NCBI GenBank assembly: GCA_015680685.1
Contig: MNCI01010828.1
Coordinates: forward strand, 690,009-754,008
Origin: Gnetum montanum
Lineage: Eukaryota > Streptophyta > Gnetopsida > Gnetales > Gnetaceae
Reading direction: 5' to 3'
Length of the DNA stretch: 64,000 nt
In this document: positions 1-12,225 of the stretch, piece by piece
Numbering within the stretch: the first letter of the stretch is position 1
Layout: each line of letters begins with the position of its first letter
The notes under the pieces: generated by a model
What the model was told of the DNA's origin: nothing
Database searches by the model: none
What the model saw: the letters and a program-made list of their open reading frames with translations, nothing else
Made by a program: the position numbers and the translations under genes

Positions 1-158
1 AACAAATAAGATTCTCTCAGCCAATTTATAGATATATATTATAAATATATAACTAAGCTAGTGATCGCCAGTCGTCTGTTGCAACGATGATTTAAACATA
101 ATAGATAAAAATATTATAAGACCATGAAATGCTTTATTGAATGATTATAAGAATGAGA
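1..158. other. AT-rich left edge, possible Helitron 3' end region
   Basis: No coding potential is visible. An AT-only near-palindrome lies at about 28-52. Helitrons end with a short hairpin and a CTRR terminus, and the minus-strand Helitron to the right would end in this stretch, but I could not identify a convincing terminus. Confidence 0.3.
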
Positions 159-2050
159 TCATTCTTCATTAGATTTAATGCGTTGCTCTTCATCCAATCT
201 ACTTTGAAGGTGTGAAGCCTTAAATATCTTGATATATCTTTCTTTGGAGATTAAAGGGAATATCTTCAAACCATTAATACTCCTCACTCGAGATAGTGCC
301 ACAAATGTAAGACCTGTTGTTTCTTTGCTACCAACATCTATACATGCTTTCTCCAATGTCGTTCCCTGTGACTTATGTATCGTTAAAGCCCATGCTAATC
401 TAAGTGGTATTTGACGAGATCCTCCATGTATGATTGGTGGAATGGGTACTTGTCAAGGATGTTCATTATCATATGGTACTCCAATATAGGAGTCAAACTC
501 AATGATGACATACGATGGAAACTATGAAGGTTGACAGTGTGGACTATATATTATTTTCTTAGTGACTCCCAATGCACCATTAACCAATCCTGCTTTTGGC
601 CATAGATTAACAATGAGCATAACCCTTGCATCCTTACAAATAAACACTACTCGGTCCAATTCTCCTTCTAAATCATCCGAAAATTTTACACCATTTGTCT
701 TTCTATCTACTATGCACCATGTAATCGGCTTCTGCATTTTGAGCAATATTTTTTTATTATGCATATGCACTTTATCCTTTGTATCAAAAAAATGTACAGA
801 ATCCTCAAATCCATCTCGCCCATCCGATGTTGATGGAAGTTGCATTCTCAAGCTTAAAAAGTCATAATCCTCGTCAGTCATATTTTCTTCTTGTATATTC
901 ATCAAAACTTCTCTAAATATTTGTTGTTGCGAATCATCACCCCTTTTTCGATACACAACATCCAATGTTACAAATTTATTGAATGCCAACCACAAATTCT
1001 TCACATGTATCTGAGATGATATGTATGGTATAACATCTTTAATAGGTGGAAGTTGTGCAAGATCTCCAATGAGTATCATAGATCTACCACCAAAGTTATC
1101 TAAATGATTATCTCGAAATATTTCCTTAAGCCTTCGGTCAATGCTGCTAAGCAATTTTCCACCTATGAAACTCATTTCATCTATAATAATATACTTTAAG
1201 TATTTGTATTTATTTTGCAATGATGACAAAGTTGATGCAACCAATGGTTTGTAATCTCTGATTCCAATCTTCAACGTAGAATGTACTATAGTTACATTAA
1301 TATTATACGCTGCAGCACTAGTAGGGGCAAGCACCAATAAGCTATTCTTTCTCGATGAGCAAGTTCGAATAAATTCTTTACAAATTGTATCAATGAGATA
1401 CGATTTTCCTGTGCCTACTGTACCTTGAATAATAATCAATAGAGGAGAAACTTCATCCATTTCGAATTGTTGCATATATAGATGGCCAATGATAATCTTG
1501 TAGCATTTCTTCTGTTGAACTCCTAGAGAAGATATGTCCACTTGATTGTTATTATTTCTTAAATGTGTTATTATCCCATGTGATCTATGACCATGAACAA
1601 AATATGTAGTAATCTTTGCAACATCCTCTCCAGGATAGCTCGCTGACAATTCATTTTGTCTATCTCAATCTTTTAATCCAATCATTTCGAGTTCACTTCG
1701 TTGAAAATAAGCTGATGTAAGTAGATGTCGATTTAGTACTTCAAAATCATATTCAATACCATCCTGTCTTTCTGAAATAATATATGTATACTGCCTCTCT
1801 TCCTCGCAAGCACATTCAAACTCTTCATCGAATGTCTCCTCTTCCAATTCATAGATGTATCGAACAGAAATCCATTTTCATTCAATTTCTTCGTCATTTC
1901 TTCCTAGATCGTGTTTGACATCTCTAAAAGGATAGTATAGTAACAGTTTCACCCAACATTAATCTATCCATTTCTCCTCTCCTACTCTTGGAGCTACTCT
2001 AAATTTTGGAAATGTTCTTACAATAACTGGTCATAGTCGAGGCTTCCACA
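159..2050 (-). pseudogene. PIF1-like Helitron helicase domain, nonsense-disrupted
   Basis: Motifs read on the minus strand: Walker A GTVGTGKS (about 1420), Walker B IIIDEMSF (about 1175), GDLAQLPP (about 1050), the VNGALGV stretch (about 575), the LTIHKSQGTTLE motif (about 375) and the final TFVALSRVRS motif (about 300). These are superfamily 1B PIF1 helicase motifs in the right order. The whole stretch stays in one frame. It is broken by point stops near 1665 (TGA), 522 (TAG) and 453 (TGA), plus two more in the upstream linker (1.9-1.95 kb). There is no frameshift between 1850 and 159. The protein would have unwound the transposon strand during rolling-circle transposition. The reading frame is dead but unusually well kept. 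Confidence 0.88.
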
Positions 2051-2084
2051 CTAGTAGCTCTCTCTTCTTCGAGATAAAGGTAAA

Positions 2085-2420
2085 ATATTTCATACTGGTG
2101 CTGCAGCATATAATATTAATGCAACTACAGTAAATTCTAGGTTGAAGATTGGAATTAGAGATTACAAACCATTGGCTGCATCAACTTTGTTATCGTTGCA
2201 AAATAAATACAAATACTTAAACTATATTATTATAGATGAAATGAGTTTCATAGGTGGAAAATTGTTTAGCAGCATTGACCGAAGGCTTAAGGAAATATTA
2301 TTACCCTTGCATCCTTACAAATTAACACTACTCGGTCCAATTCTCCTTCTGAATGATCCCAAAATTTCACACCATTTGTCTTTCTATCTACTATGCACCA
2401 TGCAACTGGCTTCTGAGCAT
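2085..2420. repeat. Scrambled block: inverted plus direct copies of helicase segments
   Basis: Positions about 2088-2300 read on the PLUS strand encode the same helicase segment (Walker B IIIDEMSF and flanks) that 1118-1320 encodes on the MINUS strand, so they form an inverted repeat with a spacer of roughly 0.77 kb. Directly attached, about 2303-2415 is a same-orientation copy of about 620-735. The block sits where the Rep nuclease domain should be. Confidence 0.85.
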
Positions 2421-2424
2421 TTTC

Positions 2425-4457
2425 TCTAGTACGAAGGCATTCCTCGTATCGTTGTTCCAACTCTCATTAAATTATCTGATGGTGCATTTTGTAGCCCTTC
2501 ACATAATTCTTGGATTGTTAATGGTGCTTCTGTAATATTTTTTTTGAAGAATACTGATGTTGATTTCAGTGCACAATGTCTCGTTATCATGTTATAAATG
2601 TGATACCTGAAAATAAAAATAAAATTCCTATGTAATTAGTTCATAAGATGTCAAAAACATGAATGCCATTTAGCAATGTAAATGTAATTAATTTCTGATA
2701 CCTGAATCTTTTATGACATCCAAATCTTCCATCCTTATATCGTGGTAGATGTCTAGCATATTCATGTAACATGACATCTTGAACCTTCTTGTAAGGAAGT
2801 CACATTTTTCACGTGGAAACAATGTTGGAAATGACATTGGAAGCATTCCAACTATGTTGAACTCATTGATGGGTGACTCTGAAAGTGTTGGCTATTGTGC
2901 ATCTAAACTTTCAACAGTTGGATTTTCTAACCAAGCTCTTACTAGATCAAGTCCTTTCCTTAGAAGAACAAGACGTGATGCTACTGATGATGTGTGTCTA
3001 ATAATATTTTCCTCCTTTAAATCAACCAAAGGACCATCAAACTGTAATCTCATCTCACCATCCTCCTTAGAAAATCTAATATAACAAATCCTTTCAAAAA
3101 CATTAACATCTCCTGTATCACTAACATCATCTAAAGCATGCTCATCTATTTCTACATCCTGATAGAATGGATTGTTCTATTTCTTATACAATAAGGTAGC
3201 ATACACACGCTTTTTATTTACAACAAAGTTATAGGTTGTTCTAATTTGATCAACTTATCTTAGTATTAGCATTGAAATTTCATGAATCTTCAAAGGTAGC
3301 CTAGTTGCAATTTCAGATACATCTTGCATAAAACTAATGGTATGTCCTTTATCTTGTAATTTTTCTCCAATAGCATGCGTAACTTGTAAAATAGGATTAA
3401 TTAGTGATATAAGAATTTCTTCAACTTTTGATAGTTCTGATAAGTTTATTGGCTGGGGTTTTAGATATTATCAGCAAAAAAATGCTTAATCTCTTCACCA
3501 TCATGATTCAAGATTCCCATTACTTTTTCATTTGCACACCTTGCACATGTTGGACCAAATATTTGTACAGGTTTCATTAACATACTTAAAAAACTTTCAT
3601 TACAAATACCACATGATCAAGGAACACTAAACTTATCAACCTCACTTGAAAATCTTGTTATTGCATGCATGATTTGTGTATTTGACTTATGAAGATTTGG
3701 ATAAGATAACTGATTGTTCATATGTTCAGAAGATATTTGTTGATGTTCCATTCATAATCTTGGTTGAGCCTGTTCCTGATCAACTCTTGGAACTAAATCT
3801 AACATTTTTGCCACTTCTGCTTGTCTTTTTCGTTGTCTAAAATGTTCTTGTCTTTCACGCCCTTGTGCACATTTTCATTCTATAGTAATAATCTCTATAG
3901 GATTTATAAGTAATTCATCTTCGACCATCAAATCATCATTATTTGAATACATTTGATCAAATCCACAACCATGACCATGTCCACGACCACGACCATGACC
4001 ACGACCACGACCATATCTTATATGTGAAATAACTTCTTGATGCAATTGAGGCTGATGAACATTTTCATCAATAGGAATGACTGCTATGTGATTTTTTTAT
4101 TCATCTATGTGTTCTCGTCCTTGTCCTTGTCCACATCCACGACCTCTTCCTCGTCCTTGTCTGTGATCCCTTCCATTCTGTGAAATATTATTATACAAAG
4201 TGACCTAATATATTTAGCTTTATTAAATCAGACATTAAATGAATTTCATCTAAAACAAAAATAAAATTTCTTCTACAAACCTCACTTTCTTCCACCTGTT
4301 GTTGCTACATTTATGCTCGATGTGTTCTTTGCTGTAAGCAATCTTGTTCCATTCTTTGCAACTCCAAAGGATTCCCCCCTTACCGAGCTTCTCTTCTTCG
4401 ATATCTGAGACGTTGTTCTCTCGCTCAGTTTAACTCAAGCTCTCTATCACCTGGCAT
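2425..4457 (-). pseudogene. Helitron N-terminal (helitron-like N / DUF6570-type) region, disrupted
   Basis: On the minus strand the stretch 2480-2620 reads TRHCALKSTSVFFKK and APLTIQELCEGL. The stretch 2700-2790 reads VMLHEYARHLPRYKDGRFG. About 3290-3440 reads ILISLINPILQVTHAIG, then GHTISFMQDVSEIATRLPL. All are typical of the region preceding the Rep nuclease in plant Helitron proteins. Further upstream are a CGIC...CARC cysteine pair (about 3540-3625) and an Arg/Gly/His repeat tract (3960-4160). A candidate start ATG is at 4457 (MPGDRELELN), but a TATAAATA box lies only about 10 bp upstream, so the true start is uncertain. Stops and small shifts are frequent, and this part is more decayed than the helicase. 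Confidence 0.75.
3960..4165 (-). repeat. Degenerate CCACGACCATG-type repeats encoding an Arg/Gly/His tract
   Basis: Hexamer-like repeats of ccacga/ccatga type at 3965-4015 and 4110-4165 give GRGRGHGRGRGHGHG on the minus strand. Such RGG-like leaders are nucleic-acid-binding low-complexity tracts. Here it belongs to the Helitron protein leader. Confidence 0.6.
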
Positions 4458-4540
4458 GATTTGTATTTATAGGAATGAGAATGATGCAACCTTTCTAAAC
4501 GTATTTTTGTTTTGCAACAGATGTAAGCTTTCATAACAGG

Positions 4541-4671
4541 TCAGCGTTATGGACAAAGTTGGTGTTACCGAAATATGACTGGTAATGGCCTCTTGGGAAA
4601 GTCAATGTTAGTCAGCATTATGGACAAAGTTGGCGTTACCGAAATATGACTGGTAATGGCCTCTCAGCCAA
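4541..4671. repeat. 71-bp tandem duplication upstream of the Helitron ORF
   Basis: Unit 1 is 4541-4611 and unit 2 is 4612-4671 (shorter). They share tatggacaaagttgg and gttaccgaaatatgactggt nearly unchanged. The repeat lies just upstream (minus-strand sense) of the predicted Helitron protein start, where promoter or terminal sequences would be expected. Confidence 0.8.
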
Positions 4672-5580
4672 ATTATTTTATTGATTTAGTGTTAGATTAT
4701 AATGAGATGTATGTAAGCTCTGTCCAATAGATCATATGGGACTTTTGAAAAAATAAAGTACAAGGGTTCAAATTTCAAGTAGTTAATCCATATTAGAGGG
4801 CATTTTACCAGTAAAAAAATGGAAAATTTTATATTTCTTTTAAATAAAATGAAGTTGTTTTTCAAAAATCACTTATAAACCTATCAATCTAATAAGCTTT
4901 AAAATGTATAACTGAATTCAACATGACATACTAGTTTGTTGACTAGCATGGCAATTTTGATCTTTGTAAAAATACTATTTTTCCTAAGAACATTTTGTAG
5001 TGGAATCTAAATTTGCATTTAAATTGACAAAGTAATAAATAGCCTAAAAGTGCATATGATGTTTACAATTGAAACAAAAATGGGTAATGAATGCATGTAT
5101 TGTACAAAATTATTTCTCGTAAGCAAAAGTGAGGATACTACTTGGTTTTGGTATGTATATTTATTCAACCCTATGCTAAGTGGAATTCCAATTGTTCAAC
5201 TCATATAGTGAGGAGTTGTGATTATTTATAATGATTACTCATTACAATTAGTCTATTAACATTTTCATTTGTTCTTACTAAAATATTATGCATATGTTTT
5301 TTTTTTAAAAAAATTTGAGATAAGAAACTTGGGTTATGTTGATGTGTGAATTTTGGATGCATGAACACATTGGAAAAACTCATTTAATGAGACTATTGCC
5401 TAGGGGACCTTTTGTATGGGAAAAAAACCTAGGAATAGTCTTAGCTGGAGAGGTTATCTGATGTTTCAAAACAGTAAATCAAACTGAAAATCGGGAATAT
5501 TTAAATTGAATAACTATCTTGAATTTTAAGACTTCATGTAGTTGGTAAATTTTAAATTTTTTCCTAGTGTCCTACTACTG
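4672..5580. other. AT-rich intergenic stretch
   Basis: I see no coding, repeat or RNA signal here beyond homopolymer T and A runs (about 5299-5310). Confidence 0.5.
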
Positions 5581-5852
5581 TCCTTGGTCTATTGTGGCCA
5601 TGGTGCCCACTACTAGGTAGGAAAACCTCAACCTCCACTAGAACATGTTGTTTCATTATCGTAGATGATGCTGTAAATGACACTGCTTGTAGCTGCTGGG
5701 AGAGGGAGAGAGGGAGATTTGTCCCATCATCAACCACTACTATTCATAGTTGCCACATGTTGTTCACGTGCCTGCCATGCACCATCTAGAAGAGGGAGAG
5801 AGAGATCAAGCCTACTATAAAAACATGTTGCCTCTTTGCCACTGCTACTATA

Positions 5853-5900
5853 GTTGCTGCTGAGTGCTATATGCATGTACACCACTAGCAATGTTGCCTC

Positions 5901-5945
<45 letters not shown>

Positions 5946-6237
5946 TCTCTGCCACCTGCCTACCACAGTAGCCTACAACACCACACACACTAGTTTGGAT
6001 GTACTTGCCACTATAGTTCACACCTTTGATACACACCACTGTCTACCGTAGTTGTTGCTACTAAGTGCTATCTATATGTACACCATCAGTAACATTGCTG
6101 TTGTGAAGAGAGAAAGAGACCTACTGTCTACCACTCACTTGCCATAATAGCCTATAATTCCATGCACACTAGTTTGGATGCATCTACCACTGTAGTTCGT
6201 TCCTCTGATGCACACCTTCATTTGCCGCATGTGTAGC
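5853..6237. repeat. About 190-bp tandem duplication
   Basis: Unit 1 (5853-6050) and unit 2 (6051 to about 6237) share the order gttgctgctgagtgctat, tgtacacca, cactagtttggatg, then a ctctgatgcacacc-like end. Unit 1 contains the long GA tract, while unit 2 has only a short gaagagagaaagaga. Confidence 0.75.
5905..5940. repeat. (GA)18 microsatellite
   Basis: Thirty-six bases of uninterrupted GA. Plant GA tracts are hypervariable, so the length here may vary between individuals. Confidence 0.95.
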
Positions 6238-6960
6238 TCCTGGGGTAGGGAGAGAGTGATCCCACATCATTGACTGCTACCATCTATGACATCTCTTGTC
6301 ACGCATGCCATTTGTCTCCATCCACATGCATTATCTGTCGCATTCGCACCTACCATAGTTACTACCCGCAATGTGTGTGTAGCTCTGATGCTAACCATTG
6401 TGTGCTCTACATGTTCATTGTTAGCTGATGACTCGTTGTGCATAGCGTGATCATCTTCGGTGGTTGCCTACTAGAGAGAGGAAGAAATCTACCTCAGAGA
6501 GAGGTTTCCTACCTGTCTCCACGTTCTCACCTACTGTTGTCTATAGTTCCCTACTTGATCTAGCTAGAGAGGCCTTGGTGTCCACTAGTATTATCGGTGT
6601 TCACACACACCACTACTGCTCATGGAAGCTGTTGACCACACCTCCCATTGTGCTACTGCTAGCCAAAGGGATTGAGATTTAGCTCTCCCTTTTTTCCTCC
6701 TCATGCCGGCCTATTGTTTTTAGCCGATGTAGCCTTTTGCTCTGAATGCCTACATTCAGTTGTGGCTGTTATGGCCACCACGGTCCATTAGTTATGTAAT
6801 GCAACATTTGCTACATTTGCCACCTTCACCACATTGCCCATGAAACACTAGCTATGTAATTGCTGCTACCATGTCCACCACTAACACAAAACATCTGCCA
6901 CCTCTATGGCCATTACATCCACCTTTCCCACCTACCCATGTCAACATGGCGTTATGAGTT

Positions 6961-8024
6961 TAATGCTTATTTTGTGCTCATAGATATTTACATTTTTTAG
7001 CATATACTTTTTAAAATAAGGTTATATGGCAAAGTTTATTCAAAGCCCATAAATCTCTGAATTTTGCTTTTTTAGGCTTAACTATTTTTTAAACACACCC
7101 AGTTTATTTATTTATTTTTTTGAGTAACTAAATTTATCTACTTTGGTTGAAGTAGTTATAACTTATAAAAGAGCTTAATCCTGATACCTATAATAGGTAG
7201 ATGAGCAACAAGGACAAATGTGAGGTCACCTGGAGCAATGTAGATAGAAAACCTCTGATACCTGAAGGGGGAACTAGTTGTGGATTGACGTCATGATGGA
7301 GATAAGTCAATCCATAGGCTAATTCTCTAAGAATTTTAAGCTTGGTGCCTAAGTTTAGAGGAACCAGTAACCCATTATGTCCACACTCTGCAATGAAGAA
7401 GAGAATGAAAGGAACTATTACTCATGGAAGGCATCAAACCACAACAGCATGATAATTTTGGCAATGTTCATATATCTTAATTATTTTAGGATTAGAGAAT
7501 GTTCCTAAATTGTTTTAAGAGAATGCCTTAGACTAATATGGATTTTCTTTGCATGACAATGACAAACCCTAATGATTTAACTAATAAGTCATGGCCCTGT
7601 CCGTAGCATGGGTGATGTTGGCATCAATAGGTTGGTAGTCCAAACCCTACCCACATAGCACGTTAGATGCACCTTCTAAAAAGAGTATCTTATCACAAAA
7701 CAACTATACACTTATCTAATTTTTAAAGTTGAATATAAATTTTATGGATTTCTAAATCTATAACTTAGCATTCTCTATTAGCATCAAACCTGTGAATTGA
7801 GATTTCCATGTGAAGGCTCTTATTACTAAAGTAAGACCTTTCTAAGAATTTTGTTATAATTATAATATAACTATATTTCATTTAAGTGTTCATGTTGGGT
7901 AATTTTTTTCAATGACAAAATAACATGTTGATAGCCATATGATGCATGGATATTAATAAGACCATTCATGAGAATAATCTTGATATGATTAATTAATTTT
8001 TAAACTTTTCAATGAAATTTGGAT
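6961..8024. other. Unannotated intergenic stretch left of the first Ty3 element
   Basis: AT-rich, no coding domain and no clear repeat family visible to me. Confidence 0.4.
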
Positions 8025-8029
8025 CATAT

Positions 8030-8873
8030 TGATGAGGGGCTAGGTATCTCTACACCCAACCATACAAATCACTAAGGCATTATGCGTGATTCAGTCGAAT
8101 TCTATGGAATTGTAGTTATCTAGTATACTAGCTCTTCTAGGAAGTGAAGTGGGCATTGTGAATGTTCATTGTCTTTCCAAATACACTTGTAAGGCTCAAG
8201 GGTATGATTTAAGTGTAATTGAGATATATGATTTTTCTTATTTTTATGTTTTATAGATTTGATCACCTACAACAAGAATGAAGAGTAGAGTAATTTAAAA
8301 TCAAATGCATTATTGCCTATCTAGCCTAACACAAGTAACCATCCCACTTTCCCAAACACATCTTGAACACAAATAGCACTGGTAGGCTACCAAATGTTAA
8401 GCGCTGCTAGGTTACCAAGTACTATATGTATGCTTGAAGTGGTCGTGCTCATGTTCATTAACAACTAGAAATAAATTGCTTACTTCAAATGCATTAAAGT
8501 AAAGAGCAAGAAAGTAAAATGCATTAAAGAAAATATTAATCTATTCTTAGTGCTGCAAGGATTGTCAAATGAGTTTTTTTTATTTCCATCACACTATTGC
8601 ACTTAGGTACATTAGTGTTCAAACAAAGAACTGTACATACTTAGACTCTTACGGGCACTTAGAAAATATTCTAACTTTGAGGAAAATAAATGGAAATAGC
8701 TTTGCTACTTTGACTAAAAACTAACTTGAACACTATGCAAAAACTAGAGCCTAGGCACCATATTTATAGACCAAGATATATACCCCGACATCAAATACTC
8801 AACGTTGAATCTAGATCATAACCTTGATGTTGTGTACTTGACGTCATGGCCATTGGAAAATGGTAATTCATCA
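8030..8873 (-). repeat. 3' LTR of the first Ty3 element
   Basis: On the plus strand it begins TGATGAGGGGCTAG and ends at TTCATCA. It matches 16609-17397 over its length, including a TATA box on the minus strand (ctataaatat, about 8760). The alignment to the other LTR stops at 8845, and the last 28 bases are present only here. A short purine tract (minus strand ATGGGGGTA) at 8874-8882 is the likely polypurine tract and argues for 8873 as the true border. Confidence 0.85.
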
Positions 8874-10990
8874 TACCCCCATGACTGAATGAAAACTCAT
8901 TCTTGAGTAAAGAAGAGGAGGAACAAGTTCTGTACAACATAATATATTAGGTAGGTATGGGATTATTAATTGACATATAGACTGATTCAAATGGAAAAAT
9001 AGACTCTGATTGCCCAAGTGTACGAAATTACAATTTTTACAACATTGGGTGTTCATGATAAGAGAAGTGAACACCTTGGATAACATTAACATCCAACACC
9101 TCTTAGTAGAAAAAGAATGCGAGAGAGAAGAGATCCAAGAATTACAAACAATCCTCATTTTTTGGTACTATTGCATCATCCTTGGTGAAGATAGTCCCAC
9201 TTCCAATCCATGCTTCCCACTACAAGCATAATAGAATCATGGATTAGTATGCTATGTGTAACACATAGCTGTTAAATGCATTGTCTTGTTGATGGTTACA
9301 CTTGGCTAGGTTGTGATTGTGGTTGATTGGTTCCTTGAGTAGTGTTAGTAGGAAGGTTAAAATATTTGAAGAGGGTATAAGAATTTACAACGATAAAAAG
9401 AAAAATTCACTAAAAACTATTATGAATATGTGCATAAATGGATGTCATTGATGGGGTAAACAAAAAAAATTTGATTGTAAAAGTGTCTAAGGGTAAAGAA
9501 CTTAACTAACCCAAAGATATGCAAGTGGGTCCTTCCCAATGTAGGCACAGGCCTTTTATGCCCTTGCATAACTTCAAACCAAAGAGTCCATGGGCTCTGT
9601 GGATGATTAATGGTTACAGAAGTTAAGTACAAAAAACTTTTTAAAAAAACTAAGAATTCTGACACACATCAAACTAGGACATTGAACCAGAACATGAAAT
9701 CGGCAGTGAGGTGAGATACGAAAAGAATCGATGGATGAGCAAGAGTGTGGAATGGAATTCCTAATTATGGTCACATGAAGCCCCTTGTGGATTTGTGGTT
9801 AAATGACTTGATAGGATCCATCCTTAGTCCAAACCAAAACCAACCACATTTAGTGACTTCACATTGACATTCTAAGACCAATCCATCCCCTGAGACACAA
9901 GAGTGCTTCCATAGAACAATCACCATTCCTTATTATAGAAGAAGTAGGAAGTGAGGAAGGGCCATAGTTAGAGGGGACTAGTCCCATAACCAATGCTTGT
10001 AGCCCGTTTATTCTGTCTAAGGAATGTGCTTTGAATTTCTATTATTGTTTTTTTTTGAAATGGGAACCACACCATGCAAAGACATGTATTTATTTTATCC
10101 AATGGATGTGGTTTGATCTCTCAACATTTTTTTTACTAATGAGAACCACACCATGGAAGGACTTATTCAACTTCCTTTTATTGATTGGCATGGAATGGTA
10201 AGAAATCCATGAAAACACACATGCACTCAAGTAAACAGAAAGGTACAAAGAATACCAAATCCCCTTGAAGTCACACCCTATTCAAACCTTTGAATCCTTC
10301 CCAATTTTGAAAACCACCAAAGTCACAAATTTATTAAATTTTTATTAATAAACAAGGGACTACACATTTCCAAAACAAGGAAAACCATAGAGTTTGTGGA
10401 TGGGTGGATGCTGTGGATTCATTTCCTGTTGCATGAGAACAAACCATGTCCTAATTATCCATAACAAAATTCAAAGCCAAAAACCAGACACCAATAATCA
10501 AATAAAAAAAATAGTACATACCACCATTAAGTAATGCATTACTAGTGTACCTAGCACTTATTAACAAAAATTTAGAAAATTGCACCAAATAAAATAAAAG
10601 AAAATATAAAAAAAGTGTAAAATATTCAAGAAATAGCAAACGTATTAATGATGGTGTAAAACAAAAATTAGAAAAGATTAATAACATAAAAAAAATATGT
10701 AAAATAAAGAATGTGTAAAATAAAAATTTGTAAAACAAAAAGTTAAAAAACTGAGGAGCTACTTATATGGTTAGCATGGGTGGCCATCTCTCCCACAACT
10801 AAGTTGAAAGGAGAAGATTCGAAATATGGAGTGTGGTTGTCCATCCAATGAGGTGTTTGTTTTATGAGTTGACATATGCTCATGGAAAGGTTTGATTTGT
10901 TGAAAGTAGACTAGTTGTTTTCTATTTGGGTTCTTAGGCTTGTAGATCATCATGACCCCAAAAGAGAAAGTCTCATAAATGATGTAAGGT
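8874..10990 (-). other. 3' untranslated/spacer part of the first Ty3 element
   Basis: Between the integrase end and the 3' LTR lie about 2.1 kb of AT-rich sequence (10.45-10.75 kb is almost pure A/T on one strand) with no domain visible. The polypurine tract is at its left end. Confidence 0.5.
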
Positions 10991-10999
10991 CCTTCCCAT

Positions 11000-11994
11000 A
11001 ATGTTTAAAACTTAGTTCATTGAGGTACATGTGTGGGGTTCTGGTAGAGAACCTTATCTCCTAGTTGAAATTTAACTTTTCTAACCCCCCCCTCATGATA
11101 CTTTTTGTTATAGGCCTTGTGCAACTCGTTAGATGATAGGGCTACTAATTAGTTTTCATCTAGTAGGTTGAGATTCATCAATCGTTCTTTTTGGGCTAGA
11201 CTTAAGTCAAGTTCAAGGTCACAAGTAGTTGAAAGTGTACAGAGCTCAAATTGAATAGGAAGTGTTGGTAATTCTTATACACAAGCTTATAGGGAGAGTA
11301 GCCTATAGGAAGTTTCCATGTTGAGTGGTAGGCCCAAAGGGCATTGTTGCATTTTGTGCTCTAGTCTTTCCTATACTTGTTAACAGTTCTTGTTAGTATC
11401 CTTATAATTTCCCTATTAGTAAGCTGAGCTTGACCATTAGCTTGGGGATTATAAGGTGTTGTGAGTTTATGTTCAACCCTTAAGCATTGCATGAGCTTCT
11501 AAAAAGTAGTTCCTGTAAAGTGAGTTCCATTATCAGAAATTAATGCACATGGCATACCAAACCTATTTACAACATTTTTTTTGCACAAACTGAGTAGTAG
11601 TAGAAGATGTATAGTCAATGATGATTGCTGCTTCTACCCATTTTGTACAATAGTTAACAACAACTATGATGTATGCCTTTCTATTTGACATGGGCATGAT
11701 GGGACCCATGAAATCAATGCCCCAGATGTCGAAGGGTTCTAGTGGTTGAATCCATTTTTGAGGTCTCTCCATTCAAGTAATCATTCCACCATCTCATTAG
11801 CATTGTTCACAAGAGTAGACGTAATGATGAGCATCCATGAAGAATGTTGGCCAATTGTACCTTGCCATCAGGATTTTAATGGTCATGTGTCTCCTAGGGT
11901 AGTGTCCTCCATAAGGACCTTCATGAGCATCTTGGTGAATGCACAGTTGATCGACATTAGCAACACACCAATGAACCATGCCATTGGGATACAC
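11000..11994 (-). pseudogene. Ty3 integrase relic
   Basis: Minus-strand order: a zinc-binding H-H-C-C region with HEGPYGGHY and CEQC (11.80-11.95 kb), the core first Asp in IWGIDFMGP (about 11,725), the second Asp in ISDNGTHF (about 11,533), then PQANGQAQLTNRE (about 11,430). A GDKVLYQNP motif and an EGPY motif follow at about 11.0-11.07 kb. The catalytic Glu of the D,D-35-E triad reads Gln (GQAQ). Integrase inserts the cDNA; this copy has frameshifts and stops and lacks its third catalytic residue. Confidence 0.85.
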
Positions 11995-12225
11995 CTTGTA
12001 AAGGTGTTTGTTGATCTCTATGAAGTGTTTTACCTAGTGAAGAAATTTCTATTTCTTTTAGTGGTCCAACCCTTAGGGCATCTCTTGAGTGAGAAGATAG
12101 GTGAGAATGCCATCATATCATTTTGGCTCATTGGGAATTTATTTAGTTATAGCCACAACAAAGAGGAGTTCATCAGGAAACATGTTAAATAATGGATTTT
12201 CTTCCTCTTTGTCATCCCATCGCAA

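Larger units (their letters stand above)
159..4671 (-). mobile_element. Helitron (rolling-circle transposon) relic, autonomous type
   Basis: Seen: on the minus strand, a Helitron N-terminal region (about 2.43-3.48 kb), an upstream Cys-rich and Arg/Gly/His-rich leader (3.5-4.46 kb) and a PIF1-type helicase (0.16-2.05 kb). Known: this order, Rep-type protein fused to a PIF1-like 5'-3' helicase, is diagnostic of autonomous plant Helitrons, which transpose by rolling-circle replication. The central part that should carry the HUH/tyrosine Rep nuclease is absent and replaced by a rearranged block (2085-2420). Multiple stops make it non-functional. Exact termini were not found, so the limits are those of the recognisable coding region plus the tandem repeat upstream of it. 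Confidence 0.85.
5581..6960. other. Non-coding CA/CT-rich region of imperfect repeats
   Basis: Compositionally distinct from its neighbours, with recurring short words (ccacta, gccatc, gagagaga). Open stretches exist but look like products of low complexity and carry no domain. It contains the 5853-6237 tandem duplication. There is no support for a gene. Confidence 0.5.

Noticed and set aside
5848-6051. Open stretches on both strands through the GA tract as a small Arg/Glu- or Ser/Leu-repeat protein
   Set aside because: Product of the (GA)18 microsatellite; no start context, domain or conservation visible.
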